From Mycobacterium colombiense (GTDB lineage Bacteria; Actinomycetota; Actinomycetes; Mycobacteriales; Mycobacteriaceae): a stretch of DNA of 64,000 bases. The notes under the pieces were generated by a model that searched no databases, was not told the DNA's origin, and saw only the letters and a program-made list of their open reading frames with translations. The stretch covers positions 62,001-126,000 of the forward strand of contig NZ_QMEU01000004.1 of the NCBI RefSeq assembly GCF_003284975.1, written 5' to 3'. The translations under genes were made by a program, and so were the position numbers. This document shows positions 29,097 through 36,552 of this stretch, one piece after another. Each line of letters starts with the position of its first letter. The first letter of the stretch is position 1.

Positions 29097-29123
29097 ATAC
29101 CCCCTGTTAAACGCGGGTAAACC
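29097..29123 (-). promoter_or_regulatory. SigF-type promoter of lipoprotein 2
   Basis: On the minus strand GGTTT (29123-29119) and GGGTAT (29102-29097) are spaced by 16 bases, fitting the mycobacterial SigF consensus of GTTT and GGGTAT boxes. Transcription would start near 29090, about 55 bases before the ATG. Confidence 0.7.
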
Positions 29124-29346
29124 AAACTTTTAGGATTAGTTTCTATATTTTTTTGTACGGTGCGTTTGTGGTGGGGCGGGAGTTGCAGCTGCGGCGCTCG
29201 GAGGTCTAATGTCAACGCTCGTGCGTCTTTTCGAGCGTTTGGTAGTAGCTAGCACCCGCAGCGGGGTCTGATCCTGACCGACCCCCCGCTGTGGGTCGGA
29301 AGCTACTGCCGTCGGTCGCTCCAGCAGACCAGAAAAGACCGGCACG

Positions 29347-29853
29347 ATGACTTTTCCCGAGCGCAATCACCTCCCCTCTTTCCACCCCGCCAGCGCGTGG
29401 TTCGGCGAACGCTTCGGCGTCGCGTTGCCCCGCGGCCTGCGCGAACAGGCCGACACCATGTCCTGGGAGGGCTTCGTCGCGACCTACGGACCCAACACCG
29501 GCCCACTGCGGCTCGGCCACTGGGAATGCGCCGACGCAGATCGCGTCGCGACCCGGCTGGGCCCGCAGGCCCGTGACTTCCGGGCGGTGATCGCCGTGGG
29601 CGATCGCATCAGCACCCTCACCGCCGCCGCCGCTGGGCCGATCGCGGCGCTGACCGCGATGCTGCATGGGTGCGGGATGACGGTCGAGATCGTCCGATTC
29701 CATCAGATGCGGTCGGCGACCGGCATCGCCACGTTCATCCGTGGCGGCGACGGGGCGCGCACCGAGTGGGCGATGGGCTGGTCGGACGATGCGACGCAGT
29801 CCGCGCTGCGCGCGGTGATCGCTTGCGCCAACCGGCTTTTCGCTCTCGCGTGA
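29347..29853 (+). CDS. LeuA allosteric-domain-like protein, unknown function
   Basis: A 168-residue cytoplasmic protein. The central part (GPLRLGHWECADADR, then ARDFRAVIAVGDRISTLTAAAAGPIAALTAMLHGCGM, then ATFIRGGDG) has the pattern of the C-terminal regulatory domain of 2-isopropylmalate/homocitrate synthases. The catalytic TIM barrel is absent, so it is not a synthase. ATG at 29347. An imperfect GC-rich stem (about 29251-29297) lies in its upstream region. It is convergent with cyp136. A stand-alone effector-binding role is inference. Confidence 0.55.
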   Translation: MTFPERNHLPSFHPASAWFGERFGVALPRGLREQADTMSWEGFVATYGPNTGPLRLGHWECADADRVATRLGPQARDFRAVIAVGDRISTLTAAAAGPIAALTAMLHGCGMTVEIVRFHQMRSATGIATFIRGGDGARTEWAMGWSDDATQSALRAVIACANRLFALA

Positions 29854-29912
29854 GGCGACCGCTCTCGGCGATCGCTCCGTCCCTACCCGACGGCGGCGAC
29901 CGCCGGGACGCT

Positions 29913-31391
29913 CTACAGCGGGCGCAGCACAATCGGCATGCCGTCCATCGGAATCGGCATGCCGCCGTAATCCCAGTGCGGCTGGTAGCCGGGCCGGGTC
30001 AGCTCCATGCGGTAGCGGCGCAGCAGCCGGTGCACGACGGTCTTGACTTCCAGCTGACCGAACACCATGCCGATGCACTTGTGCGCGCCACCGCCGAACG
30101 GCGCGAACGCATACCGGTGCTTCTTGTGCTCCGAGCGTGGTTCGGCGAACCTCTCCGGGGCGAATTTATCTGGCTCCGTCCACAATTCGGACAGCCGGTG
30201 GTTCATGCCGGGCCAGATGGTGATGTTGGTTCCGGCAGGGATGTAGTGGCCCAGCAACTCGGTGTCGCGCACCGCCATCCGCATGTTGAACGGCAGCGGC
30301 GTCACCATGCGCAGCGACTCGTTCATGATGAGTTCGAGCGTTTCCAGCTTCTCCAGCGACTCGATGTCCAGCGGGCCGTCGCCGAGGCGGGCCGACTCCT
30401 CGCGCGCCCGCTCCTGCCACTCCGGATTGGCGGCCATGTTGTAGACCATCGTGGTGGTCGTCGAGGTGGACGTGTCGTGGGCGGCCATCATCAAGAAGAT
30501 CATGTGGTTGACGATGTCGGAGTCGGTGAAGCTGTTGCCGTCGTCATCCTCGGTGTGGCACAGCACCGTGAGCATGTCGTTGCCGGTGGCGTTGCGGCGA
30601 TCTCGCACCCGCTCGACGAAGTAGTCCTCCAGCAACTTGCGGGCCTTCAGACCCCGCCACCATTTGAAGGGCGGGATCGGCCGGCGGATGATGGCGCCGC
30701 CGGCGCGCGTCGTCGTGGTGAACGCCTGATTGACCTTGGTGACCAGGTCGTGGTCGGACCCCGGCTCGTGACCCATGAACACCAGCGACGCGATGTCGAG
30801 GGTGAGCTCCTTCATCGCCGGGTGGAACAGGAACCGCGCGTCATTGGTCGGCCAGTTGGCGACGATGTCGGTCGCCACCCGATCGATGTGCTCGACATAT
30901 CCGGTCAGCCGGCTGCGGGTGAAGGCCTCCTGCATGATCCGGCGGTGGTACATGTGCTCGTCGAAGTCGAGCATCATCAGGCCGCGGTTGAAGAACGGCC
31001 CGATTACCGGGTGCCAGCCCTTCTGCGAGAAGTCCTTGTTCCTGTTGGAGAAGACGGCCTGGGTGGCGTCGGGTCCCAGCGCGGTGACCGCCGGCATGAT
31101 CGGCGAGTCCAGATAGATCAGCGGGCCGTGGTTTCGATAGAGGTGCAACGCATAGTCCGGGCCGCCGCGGAACAGCTCGATGATGTGGCCGAGAATCGGC
31201 AGCCCGGCGTCGCCCAGCACGGGTTTGAGGTCGCTGCCCGCCGGCGGTTCGGCCAGGATCTTGGTCTGCCACTCGTGGGCCAGCAGACGCTTCTCGATCG
31301 CCCCCATCCCCGGGATGGTCTGCAGGGTCGGGGTGAACCGGCGCCGCGCCTGATCCAACAGGTACTGCGGGGTGCTGATGGTGGCGGTCAT
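29913..31391 (-). CDS. cyp136: Cytochrome P450 CYP136
   Basis: A 492-residue P450, identical in length to H37Rv Rv3059. The heme cysteine is C439 in FAPFGGGAHKCIGMVFG. The K-helix motif is ELIMNESLRM (ExxR), and the I-helix carries AAHDTSTST for oxygen activation. The N-terminus is soluble-type without a membrane anchor. The physiological substrate is not known to me; sequence placement near CYP51-like enzymes suggests sterol-like ligands. A divergent EthR-like TetR gene with two operator-like palindromes between them indicates local repression. Confidence 0.94.
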   Translation of the reverse strand: MTATISTPQYLLDQARRRFTPTLQTIPGMGAIEKRLLAHEWQTKILAEPPAGSDLKPVLGDAGLPILGHIIELFRGGPDYALHLYRNHGPLIYLDSPIMPAVTALGPDATQAVFSNRNKDFSQKGWHPVIGPFFNRGLMMLDFDEHMYHRRIMQEAFTRSRLTGYVEHIDRVATDIVANWPTNDARFLFHPAMKELTLDIASLVFMGHEPGSDHDLVTKVNQAFTTTTRAGGAIIRRPIPPFKWWRGLKARKLLEDYFVERVRDRRNATGNDMLTVLCHTEDDDGNSFTDSDIVNHMIFLMMAAHDTSTSTTTTMVYNMAANPEWQERAREESARLGDGPLDIESLEKLETLELIMNESLRMVTPLPFNMRMAVRDTELLGHYIPAGTNITIWPGMNHRLSELWTEPDKFAPERFAEPRSEHKKHRYAFAPFGGGAHKCIGMVFGQLEVKTVVHRLLRRYRMELTRPGYQPHWDYGGMPIPMDGMPIVLRPL

Positions 31392-31415
31392 AAACGCTCC
31401 TTTGCGTGCCCTCCC

Positions 31416-31429
31416 GTGACGGCCGTCAC
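31416..31429. promoter_or_regulatory. Operator-like palindrome 1 between cyp136 and TetR gene
   Basis: GTGACGGCCGTCAC is perfectly symmetric over 14 bases. Its core TGACGGCCGTCA reappears with one change in the second palindrome 39 bases further on. It lies 25 bases upstream of the cyp136 start. Confidence 0.6.
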
Positions 31430-31450
31430 TGATTCATAACCTTCTCTGAA

Positions 31451-31472
31451 AAACTTGACGGCTGTCAAGTTT
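31451..31472. promoter_or_regulatory. Operator-like palindrome 2 between cyp136 and TetR gene
   Basis: AAACTTGAC and GTCAAGTTT are perfect 9-base arms around GGCT, containing TGACGGCTGTCA. The shared core with palindrome 1 points to one regulator, most simply the adjacent TetR protein, acting on both divergent genes. Confidence 0.6.
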
Positions 31473-31486
31473 GCTTTTCGAGCGGC

Positions 31487-32140
31487 GTGGTGCAAGGTCA
31501 GGGAGTGACCAGCGAACCCGCCACTCCCGAGCCGGGCGCCCGACGGCGTGGCGACAAGCAACGCCAGGCGATCGTGGCTGCGGTGCGCGAATTGCTGCAG
31601 GAAAAGCCTTTTGCGGAGTTGTCGGTCAGCACCATCAGCCTGCGGGCCGGGGTGGCCCGGTCCGGCTTCTACTTCTATTTCGACTCCAAATACGCGGTGC
31701 TGGCGCAGCTGATGGCCGAAGCCACCGAAGAACTCGAAGAGCTCACGCAGTACTTCGCGCCGCGCCAGCCGGGGGAGTCGCCCGAGGAGTTCGCCAAGCG
31801 GATGGTCGGCAGCGCGGCCGCGGTGTACGCGCACAACGACCCGCTGATGACCGCCTGCAACGAGGCCCGCCACACCGACGTCGAGATCCGCGACCTGCTG
31901 GACCAGCAGTTCGAGGTGGTGTTGGGCCAGATCGTCGCGATTGTGGAGGCCGAGATGCAGGCCGGAACCGCCAATCCGATCAGCGACGACCTGCCGACCC
32001 TGATCCGCACCCTGGCCGGCACCACCGCGCTGATGTTGACCGGCGACCCGGTGCTAGCCGGCGCCGACAGCGATCGGGACCGGCGGGTGCGCGTGCTCGA
32101 GCGGCTGTGGTTGCACGCGCTGTGGGCGGGCCGTCCTTAG
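31487..32140 (+). CDS. TetR-family regulator, EthR-like (Rv3058c-like)
   Basis: Up to 217 residues (Rv3058c is 216). The N-terminal helix-turn-helix reads LSVSTISLRAGVARSGFYFYFDSKYAV, close to EthR's DNA-binding part with its FYFYF turn. The C-terminal ligand domain ends VLERLWLHALWAGRP, also EthR-like. It is divergent from cyp136 in the same way that EthR is from EthA. Possible starts are GTG 31487, GTG 31490 and GTG 31505; the last has AGGGA just upstream. Probably represses cyp136 and itself. Confidence 0.88.
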   Translation: MVQGQGVTSEPATPEPGARRRGDKQRQAIVAAVRELLQEKPFAELSVSTISLRAGVARSGFYFYFDSKYAVLAQLMAEATEELEELTQYFAPRQPGESPEEFAKRMVGSAAAVYAHNDPLMTACNEARHTDVEIRDLLDQQFEVVLGQIVAIVEAEMQAGTANPISDDLPTLIRTLAGTTALMLTGDPVLAGADSDRDRRVRVLERLWLHALWAGRP

Positions 32141-32170
32141 CGCGGTGGTACCGCCGGTATCGTCACGGCC

Positions 32171-33100
32171 ATGGCGCAGAGGGGATCCGGGCGGTCTTTC
32201 GCGGGGAAGCGGTGCCTGGTCACCGGTGCGGCCAGCGGCATCGGGCGTGCCACGGCGTTACGGCTGGCCGCGCAGGGCGCCGAACTCTATCTGACCGACC
32301 GGGACCGCGACGGCCTGGAGCAGACGGTCGCCGACGCGCGCGCCCTGGGCGGTCAGGTCCCCGAGCATCGGGCCCTGGACATCGCCGACTACGAGCAGGT
32401 GGCGGCGTTCGCCGCCGACATCCACGCCGCACATCCCAGCATGGACGTCGTGCTGAACATCGCCGGCGTCTCGGCGTGGGGCACGGTCGACCGGCTCACC
32501 CACGAGCAGTGGAGCAAGATGATCGCCATCAACCTGATGGGCCCGATCCACGTCATCGAGACGTTCGTCCCGCCGATGGTGGCGGCCAAGCGCGGCGGCC
32601 ATCTGGTCAACGTGTCCTCGGCGGCCGGGCTGGTGGCCCTGCCCTGGCATGCCGCCTACAGCGCCAGCAAGTACGGGCTGCGCGGCCTGTCGGAGGTGCT
32701 GCGCTTCGACCTGGCCCGGCACCGGATAGGCGTGTCGGTGGTGGTGCCGGGCGCGGTGAACACCCCGCTGGTGAACACCGTGGAGATCGCGGGCGTGGAC
32801 CGCGAAGACCCCAACGTCGCGCGGTGGGTGCGCCGGTTCGCCGGCCATGCCGTATCGCCGGAGAAGGCCGCCGACAAGATCCTGGCCGGGGTGGCCAAGA
32901 ACCGATACCTGATCTACACCTCGGCCGACATCCGCGCGTTCTACGCGTTCAAAAGGCTTGCGTGGTGGCCCTATAGCGTGGCGATGCGCCAGGTGAACGT
33001 GATCTTCACCAAGGCGCTGCGGCCCGGCCCGCCGCTAGTCCGGCATGACCAGCTCGAGGCGCACCCCCAGCAGGCGGACCGGCCGGTCGAGCTCGAATAG
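32171..33100 (+). CDS. Short-chain dehydrogenase (Rv3057c-like) with C-terminal extension
   Basis: A 309-residue SDR with VTGAASGIGRATA at the cofactor site, NIAGVSAWGT, and YSASKYG (Tyr and Lys). ATG at 32171. The M. tuberculosis counterpart has 287 residues. Here the frame continues about 22 codons beyond that length, so the last 66 bases lie on the opposite strand of the 3' end of dinB2. The tail (RHDQLEAHPQQADRPVELE) is simply the complement of dinB2 coding sequence, so stop-codon loss is the simplest explanation. Substrate unknown. Confidence 0.85.
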   Translation: MAQRGSGRSFAGKRCLVTGAASGIGRATALRLAAQGAELYLTDRDRDGLEQTVADARALGGQVPEHRALDIADYEQVAAFAADIHAAHPSMDVVLNIAGVSAWGTVDRLTHEQWSKMIAINLMGPIHVIETFVPPMVAAKRGGHLVNVSSAAGLVALPWHAAYSASKYGLRGLSEVLRFDLARHRIGVSVVVPGAVNTPLVNTVEIAGVDREDPNVARWVRRFAGHAVSPEKAADKILAGVAKNRYLIYTSADIRAFYAFKRLAWWPYSVAMRQVNVIFTKALRPGPPLVRHDQLEAHPQQADRPVELE

Positions 33101-34072
33101 GTCGAGCACCCGCAGGGCCGCGGCGATGATCACGTCGCGGTCGATGCTGGGCGCGTCGAGCTTGCGAATCTTGGTGCGCGTGTAGAAGGTCGCGGTCCGT
33201 ACGGTGACCGCCACCCGGGTCACGACCCGGCCCGCCGCCAGCACGTCCGTCAGCGCTTGTTCGGCCAAATCGGCTACGGCCGTGTCCATTTCGGGGCGAT
33301 CGGTGAGGTCGCGCGGGAAGGTGACGACGTGGCTGCGCGAGCGCGGCACCCACGGTTCGGCGCTGACGTGGCTGTCGCCACCGCCCTTGGCCAACAGCAG
33401 CAGCCACAGCCCGGTGCGCGGGCCGAACGCCGCCGTCAGCAGCTCGGCTTCGCAGTGGGCCAGCTGCCAGACCGTCGTAATGTCAAGTTCGGCAAGCTTT
33501 TTCGCCGTCTTGGGGCCCACGCCCCATAACGCGTCGACGGGGTTCTCGGCCATCACCGGCATCCAGTTCGCATCGGTCAGCGCAAAGATGCCGCCCGGTT
33601 TCGCGAACCCGGTGGCGACCTTGGCGCGCTGCTTGTTGTCGCTGATGCCGACCGAGCAGGACAGCCCGGTTTCCGAGGAGATGACGCTGCGGATCTGCTC
33701 GGCGGCCTCGACGGGGTCCTGTGCCGTCACCGCGACATAGGCCTCGTCCCAGCCCCACACTTCGACCGGATGGCCCAGATCGCGGAGTACCCCCATCACC
33801 TGACCGGACGCCGCGTCGTAGGCGGCCGGATCCGACGGCAGGAAGGTGGCCTCGGGGCAGCGGCGGGCGGCCGCGCGCAGCGGCATGCCCGCCCGCACCC
33901 CGAACTCCCGGGCCTCGTACGAGGCGCAGGTGACGACCTTGCGCGGTTCGTTCGGGTCGCCGCTGCCGCCGACGATGACTGGCAGCCCGGCCAATTCGGG
34001 GTGGCGGCGCAACTCGACCGCGGCCAGGAACTGATCGAGGTCGACGTGCAGGACCCAACCCGGGGCGTTCAC
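33035..34072 (-). CDS. dinB2: Y-family DNA polymerase IV (DinB2/DinP)
   Basis: A 345-residue translesion polymerase (H37Rv Rv3056 is 346). Palm-domain metal ligands are visible in HVDLDQFLAAVE and VWGWDEAYVAV. SCSVGISDNKQRAKVATGFAKP and the thumb motif ALWGVGPKTAKKLAEL follow, with the little finger at the end. The GTG at 34072 overlaps the TetR stop (GTGA) and gives the expected length. I see no LexA-type box upstream of the operon. Co-transcribed with the TetR gene. Confidence 0.92.
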   Translation of the reverse strand: MNAPGWVLHVDLDQFLAAVELRRHPELAGLPVIVGGSGDPNEPRKVVTCASYEAREFGVRAGMPLRAAARRCPEATFLPSDPAAYDAASGQVMGVLRDLGHPVEVWGWDEAYVAVTAQDPVEAAEQIRSVISSETGLSCSVGISDNKQRAKVATGFAKPGGIFALTDANWMPVMAENPVDALWGVGPKTAKKLAELDITTVWQLAHCEAELLTAAFGPRTGLWLLLLAKGGGDSHVSAEPWVPRSRSHVVTFPRDLTDRPEMDTAVADLAEQALTDVLAAGRVVTRVAVTVRTATFYTRTKIRKLDAPSIDRDVIIAAALRVLDLFELDRPVRLLGVRLELVMPD

Positions 34073-34677
34073 CGCCCACACAGCTTGCGCGCCAAGCTCT
34101 CCCACGCGTCGCCCAACGTCGCCAGCGTGTGACCGCCCTCCGCCAGTTGATGTTCGACGTAATCGACGTCCAGCAGCGCGAGCAGTGCGTCGGTCTGGGC
34201 ATCGAGGTCGCCGGCGGAATCGGCCGCCTTGAGCAGCATCCGCACGTGCGTGCGCGACACCATGGCCGGCGCACTGTGCCGGTTCTGCGGGTCGCGATTG
34301 GCCGCGGACAGCAGTTCGCAGTGGTCGTGAGCGAAACGGATCCGCTCGCGGCCGAACGCGACCAGCCGGTCCGTCGGGGGCGCGCCGGGGCCCAGGGGCG
34401 GCGGACCGAACAGGAACGCCTGCTGAAGGGCCTGTTCGTCCTCGTCGAGCAGCACCATCATCAGGCCGGCCCGGCTGCCGAAGCGGCGGAAAAGCGTGCC
34501 CTTGCCGACCCCGGCGGCAGCGGCGATGTCGTCGGTGGTGACGGCGTCGGCGCCGCGCTCGGCGACCAGGTTTCGGGCAGCCTCAAGGAGCAGGGCGCGG
34601 TTGCGTGCCGCGTCACCCCGTTCCTGGTGCACCACCTGGGGCGCGAACACGTGCAACTCACCGGACCGCTCGCTCAC
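34069..34677 (-). CDS. TetR-family regulator (Rv3055-like)
   Basis: A 202-residue TetR protein. The helix-turn-helix is VTTDDIAAAAGVGKGTLFRRFGSRAGLM at about residues 45-72; the C-terminal domain is unlike the EthR-type neighbour. ATG at 34677. It is divergent from the FMN reductase gene, with one perfect 14-bp palindrome between them, and is coupled to dinB2 by a four-base overlap. It probably represses both its own operon and the reductase. Ligand unknown. Confidence 0.88.
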   Translation of the reverse strand: MSERSGELHVFAPQVVHQERGDAARNRALLLEAARNLVAERGADAVTTDDIAAAAGVGKGTLFRRFGSRAGLMMVLLDEDEQALQQAFLFGPPPLGPGAPPTDRLVAFGRERIRFAHDHCELLSAANRDPQNRHSAPAMVSRTHVRMLLKAADSAGDLDAQTDALLALLDVDYVEHQLAEGGHTLATLGDAWESLARKLCGR

Positions 34678-34706
34678 CCCTGCACTTTAACGCCGCCGGA
34701 ATAAAA

Positions 34707-34720
34707 CGGACTATAGTCCG
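34707..34720. promoter_or_regulatory. Operator-like palindrome CGGACTATAGTCCG
   Basis: Perfect 14-base symmetry, 30 bases upstream of the TetR start and 50 bases before the FMN reductase start. The central TATAGT could be the -10 of either promoter, so a bound repressor would shut both. Confidence 0.65.
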
Positions 34721-34769
34721 GTTGGGCCGTGCGAGGATGTACGCAACGATCGAAGGGAACCTGGAAACA

Positions 34770-35324
34770 GTGGCAATCAAAATCTTGGCGTTAGTGGGAA
34801 GTCTGCGTGCCGCGTCGATCAACCGCCAGATCGCCGAACTGGCGCGGGAGGTCGCCGCCGACGACGTGACCGTCACGATCTTCGAAGGCCTCGCGGAATT
34901 GCCCTTCTATAACGAAGAGATCGACGACGCGATGAACACCGACGCGCCGCCGCTGGCCCCGGTGGCCGCGCTGCGCGCCGCGGCCGCCGATGCCGACGCC
35001 GCCCTGGTGGTGACTCCCGAGTACAACGGCAGCTACCCGGCCGTCGTCAAGAACGCGATCGACTGGCTGTCGCGCCCGTTCGGTGACGGCGCGCTGAAAG
35101 GCAAGCCCCTGGCGGTCATCGGGGGATCCTTCGGCCAGTACGGCGGGGTGTGGGCGCACGACGACACCCGCAAGTCCTTCGGCATCGCCGGCGCGCGGGT
35201 GGTCGAAGCGATCAAACTGTCGGTGCCGTTCAAGACCTTGGCGGGTAAGGCGCCCGGCGAGCACCCCGAGCTGTCGGCGAACGTGCGCGACGTGGTCGGC
35301 AAGCTGGCCGCCGAAGTCGACTGA
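34770..35324 (+). CDS. NADPH-dependent FMN reductase/quinone reductase (Rv3054c-like)
   Basis: A 184-residue flavodoxin-fold reductase, the same length as Rv3054c when started at GTG 34770. The phosphate loop is LVGSLRAASINRQIAELA, with VVTPEYNGSYPAVVKNAIDWLSR forming the flavin and dimer region and GGSFGQYGGVWA the nicotinamide side. It likely reduces quinones, nitro compounds or chromate by NADPH. An ATG at 34737 also opens the frame but adds residues without family similarity. Control by the divergent TetR protein is likely. Confidence 0.88.
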   Translation: MAIKILALVGSLRAASINRQIAELAREVAADDVTVTIFEGLAELPFYNEEIDDAMNTDAPPLAPVAALRAAAADADAALVVTPEYNGSYPAVVKNAIDWLSRPFGDGALKGKPLAVIGGSFGQYGGVWAHDDTRKSFGIAGARVVEAIKLSVPFKTLAGKAPGEHPELSANVRDVVGKLAAEVD

Positions 35325-35386
35325 TTGGCAGAAGTCAACAAGCCGCTCGCCGGGCGACCAGCGCGGTTGCCCTAACCGAATAGCAG

Positions 35387-35412
35387 AAGCCGCCAGGTCC
35401 GCCTGGCGGCTT
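35387..35412 (+). terminator. Terminator after the FMN reductase gene
   Basis: AAGCCGCCAGG (35387-35397) pairs with CCTGGCGGCTT (35402-35412) around TCCG, giving an 11-base stem, 63 bases past the stop. Only a short T-run follows, as is usual in mycobacteria. Confidence 0.65.
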
Positions 35413-35609
35413 TGCTGGCTGCGGATGGGTTCGTCGCCGCCAGCGGTGTTGTCGGTGGCCGCTGCTATACCAATCCTTATCGGAACCCCCGCCCCGGCGT
35501 GTGATCTGCGACACGCCGAGCGGGTGTCCAAATTTTCCGCGACAGGGCTCACGACCAGGGAATTTCAAAATTGTTATTCAGAACATCTTGTATCTCGACA
35601 ACTTGTCAC

Positions 35610-35625
35610 CCACTAGGTGTAGTGT
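35610..35625. promoter_or_regulatory. NrdR-type box upstream of nrdH
   Basis: CCACTAGGTGTAGTGT has CACTA/TAGTG arms around GGTG. A 31-base stretch here (35601-35631) matches 24 of 31 positions of the stretch before nrdF2 (45184-45214). NrdR is the ATP/dATP-sensing repressor of ribonucleotide reductase genes and binds box pairs. The expected second box 31 bases upstream is degenerate. Confidence 0.6.
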
Positions 35626-35828
35626 TTCGAGCACCGGCAGATCCCCGGGCCGCCAAGCCAGCCAGGCTCGGCGAACCCCCCGAAATCGGCACCCACAGGT
35701 CGTTCGACCTCGACCGCCGTGCGACGGGAATCAGGGGGCCTGGCGGATCGCTGAACCTAGCAAAGACGCAGTCCAAAAGTAGTTGCCAGTCCATTGGGTC
35801 CCCCTCTTCCGCAAAGGAGCGGCATTCT

Positions 35829-36068
35829 ATGAGCATCACCGTGTACACCAAGCCGGCATGCGTGCAGTGCAGCGCCACCTATAAGGCGCTGGACAAGCAG
35901 GGCATCGCGTACGAGAAGGTCGACATCTCGCTGGACGCCGAGGCGCGTGATTACGTGATGGCCCTGGGATACCTGCAGGCTCCCGTCGTGGTGGCCGGCA
36001 ACGAGCACTGGTCGGGTTTCCGGCCGGACCGCATCAAGGCGCTATCGGCGGCGGAACTGAGCGCGTAG
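35829..36068 (+). CDS. nrdH: NrdH redoxin, electron donor to class Ib ribonucleotide reductase
   Basis: A 79-residue glutaredoxin-like protein with the redox motif CVQC (C11 and C14). The C-terminal half GYLQAPVVVAGNEHWSGFRPDRI carries the WSGF(R)PD signature of NrdH proteins, which take electrons from thioredoxin reductase. ATG at 35829 with AAAGGAG upstream. First gene of nrdHIE; nrdI begins 32 bases after its stop. Confidence 0.96.
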   Translation: MSITVYTKPACVQCSATYKALDKQGIAYEKVDISLDAEARDYVMALGYLQAPVVVAGNEHWSGFRPDRIKALSAAELSA

Positions 36069-36099
36069 GCAAGACGTCAAGTAAGGAGGTTGCGGTGCC

Positions 36100-36552
36100 A
36101 TGGACGTCAGGGGGCGCAACCTGGTCTATTTCTCCTCCGTGTCGGAGAACACCCACCGCTTCGTGGAGAAGCTGGGGATCCCCGCCACGCGGATTCCCCT
36201 GCATGGCCGCATCGAGGTAGACCAGCCCTACGTCCTCGTCCTGCCCACCTACGGCGGCGGCCGGGCCACCCCCGACCTCAACGCCGGCGGTTACGTCCCC
36301 AAGCAGGTCATCGCCTTTTTGAACAACGAGCACAACCGGTCGTTGATCCGCGGCGTCATCGCCGCGGGCAACAACAACTTCGGCGCCGAATTCGCCTATG
36401 CGGGCAACGTGATCTCGCGCAAGTGCGGCGTTCCGTACCTCTACCGCTTCGAACTTATGGGAACCCAGGACGACGTGGATGCCGTCCGCGCGGGCTTAGC
36501 CAATTTTTGGAAGGAACAGACGTGTCACCAACCGTCGCTGCAGAGCCTGTAA
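36100..36552 (+). CDS. nrdI: NrdI flavodoxin-like activator of class Ib ribonucleotide reductase
   Basis: A 150-residue flavodoxin that supplies the oxidant for assembly of the dimanganese tyrosyl-radical cofactor in NrdF. FMN-contact loops are [20 protein letters not shown] and AAGNNNFG, all characteristic. ATG at 36100 with AAGGAGG nine bases upstream. Its last 31 bases overlap nrdE, so the two are probably translated together. Confidence 0.96.
   Translation: MDVRGRNLVYFSSVSENTHRFVEKLGIPATRIPLHGRIEVDQPYVLVLPTYGGGRATPDLNAGGYVPKQVIAFLNNEHNRSLIRGVIAAGNNNFGAEFAYAGNVISRKCGVPYLYRFELMGTQDDVDAVRAGLANFWKEQTCHQPSLQSL

Larger units (their letters stand above)
35325..35828. other. 504-base intergenic region before nrdH
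   Basis: Contains an intrinsic terminator (35387-35412) for the reductase gene and the nrdH control region with one clear NrdR-type box at 35610-35625. Short open frames here lack family features and ribosome-binding sites. The long leader before nrdH (about 200 bases) is otherwise unexplained. Confidence 0.6.

Noticed and set aside
29251-29297. GC-rich imperfect stem upstream of the LeuA-like gene as a riboswitch
   Set aside because: One mismatched stem without conserved riboswitch elements; noted only as structure.
34073-34720. LexA/SOS box upstream of dinB2
   Set aside because: No match to the mycobacterial TCGAAC-N4-GTTCGA consensus is visible near the operon start.
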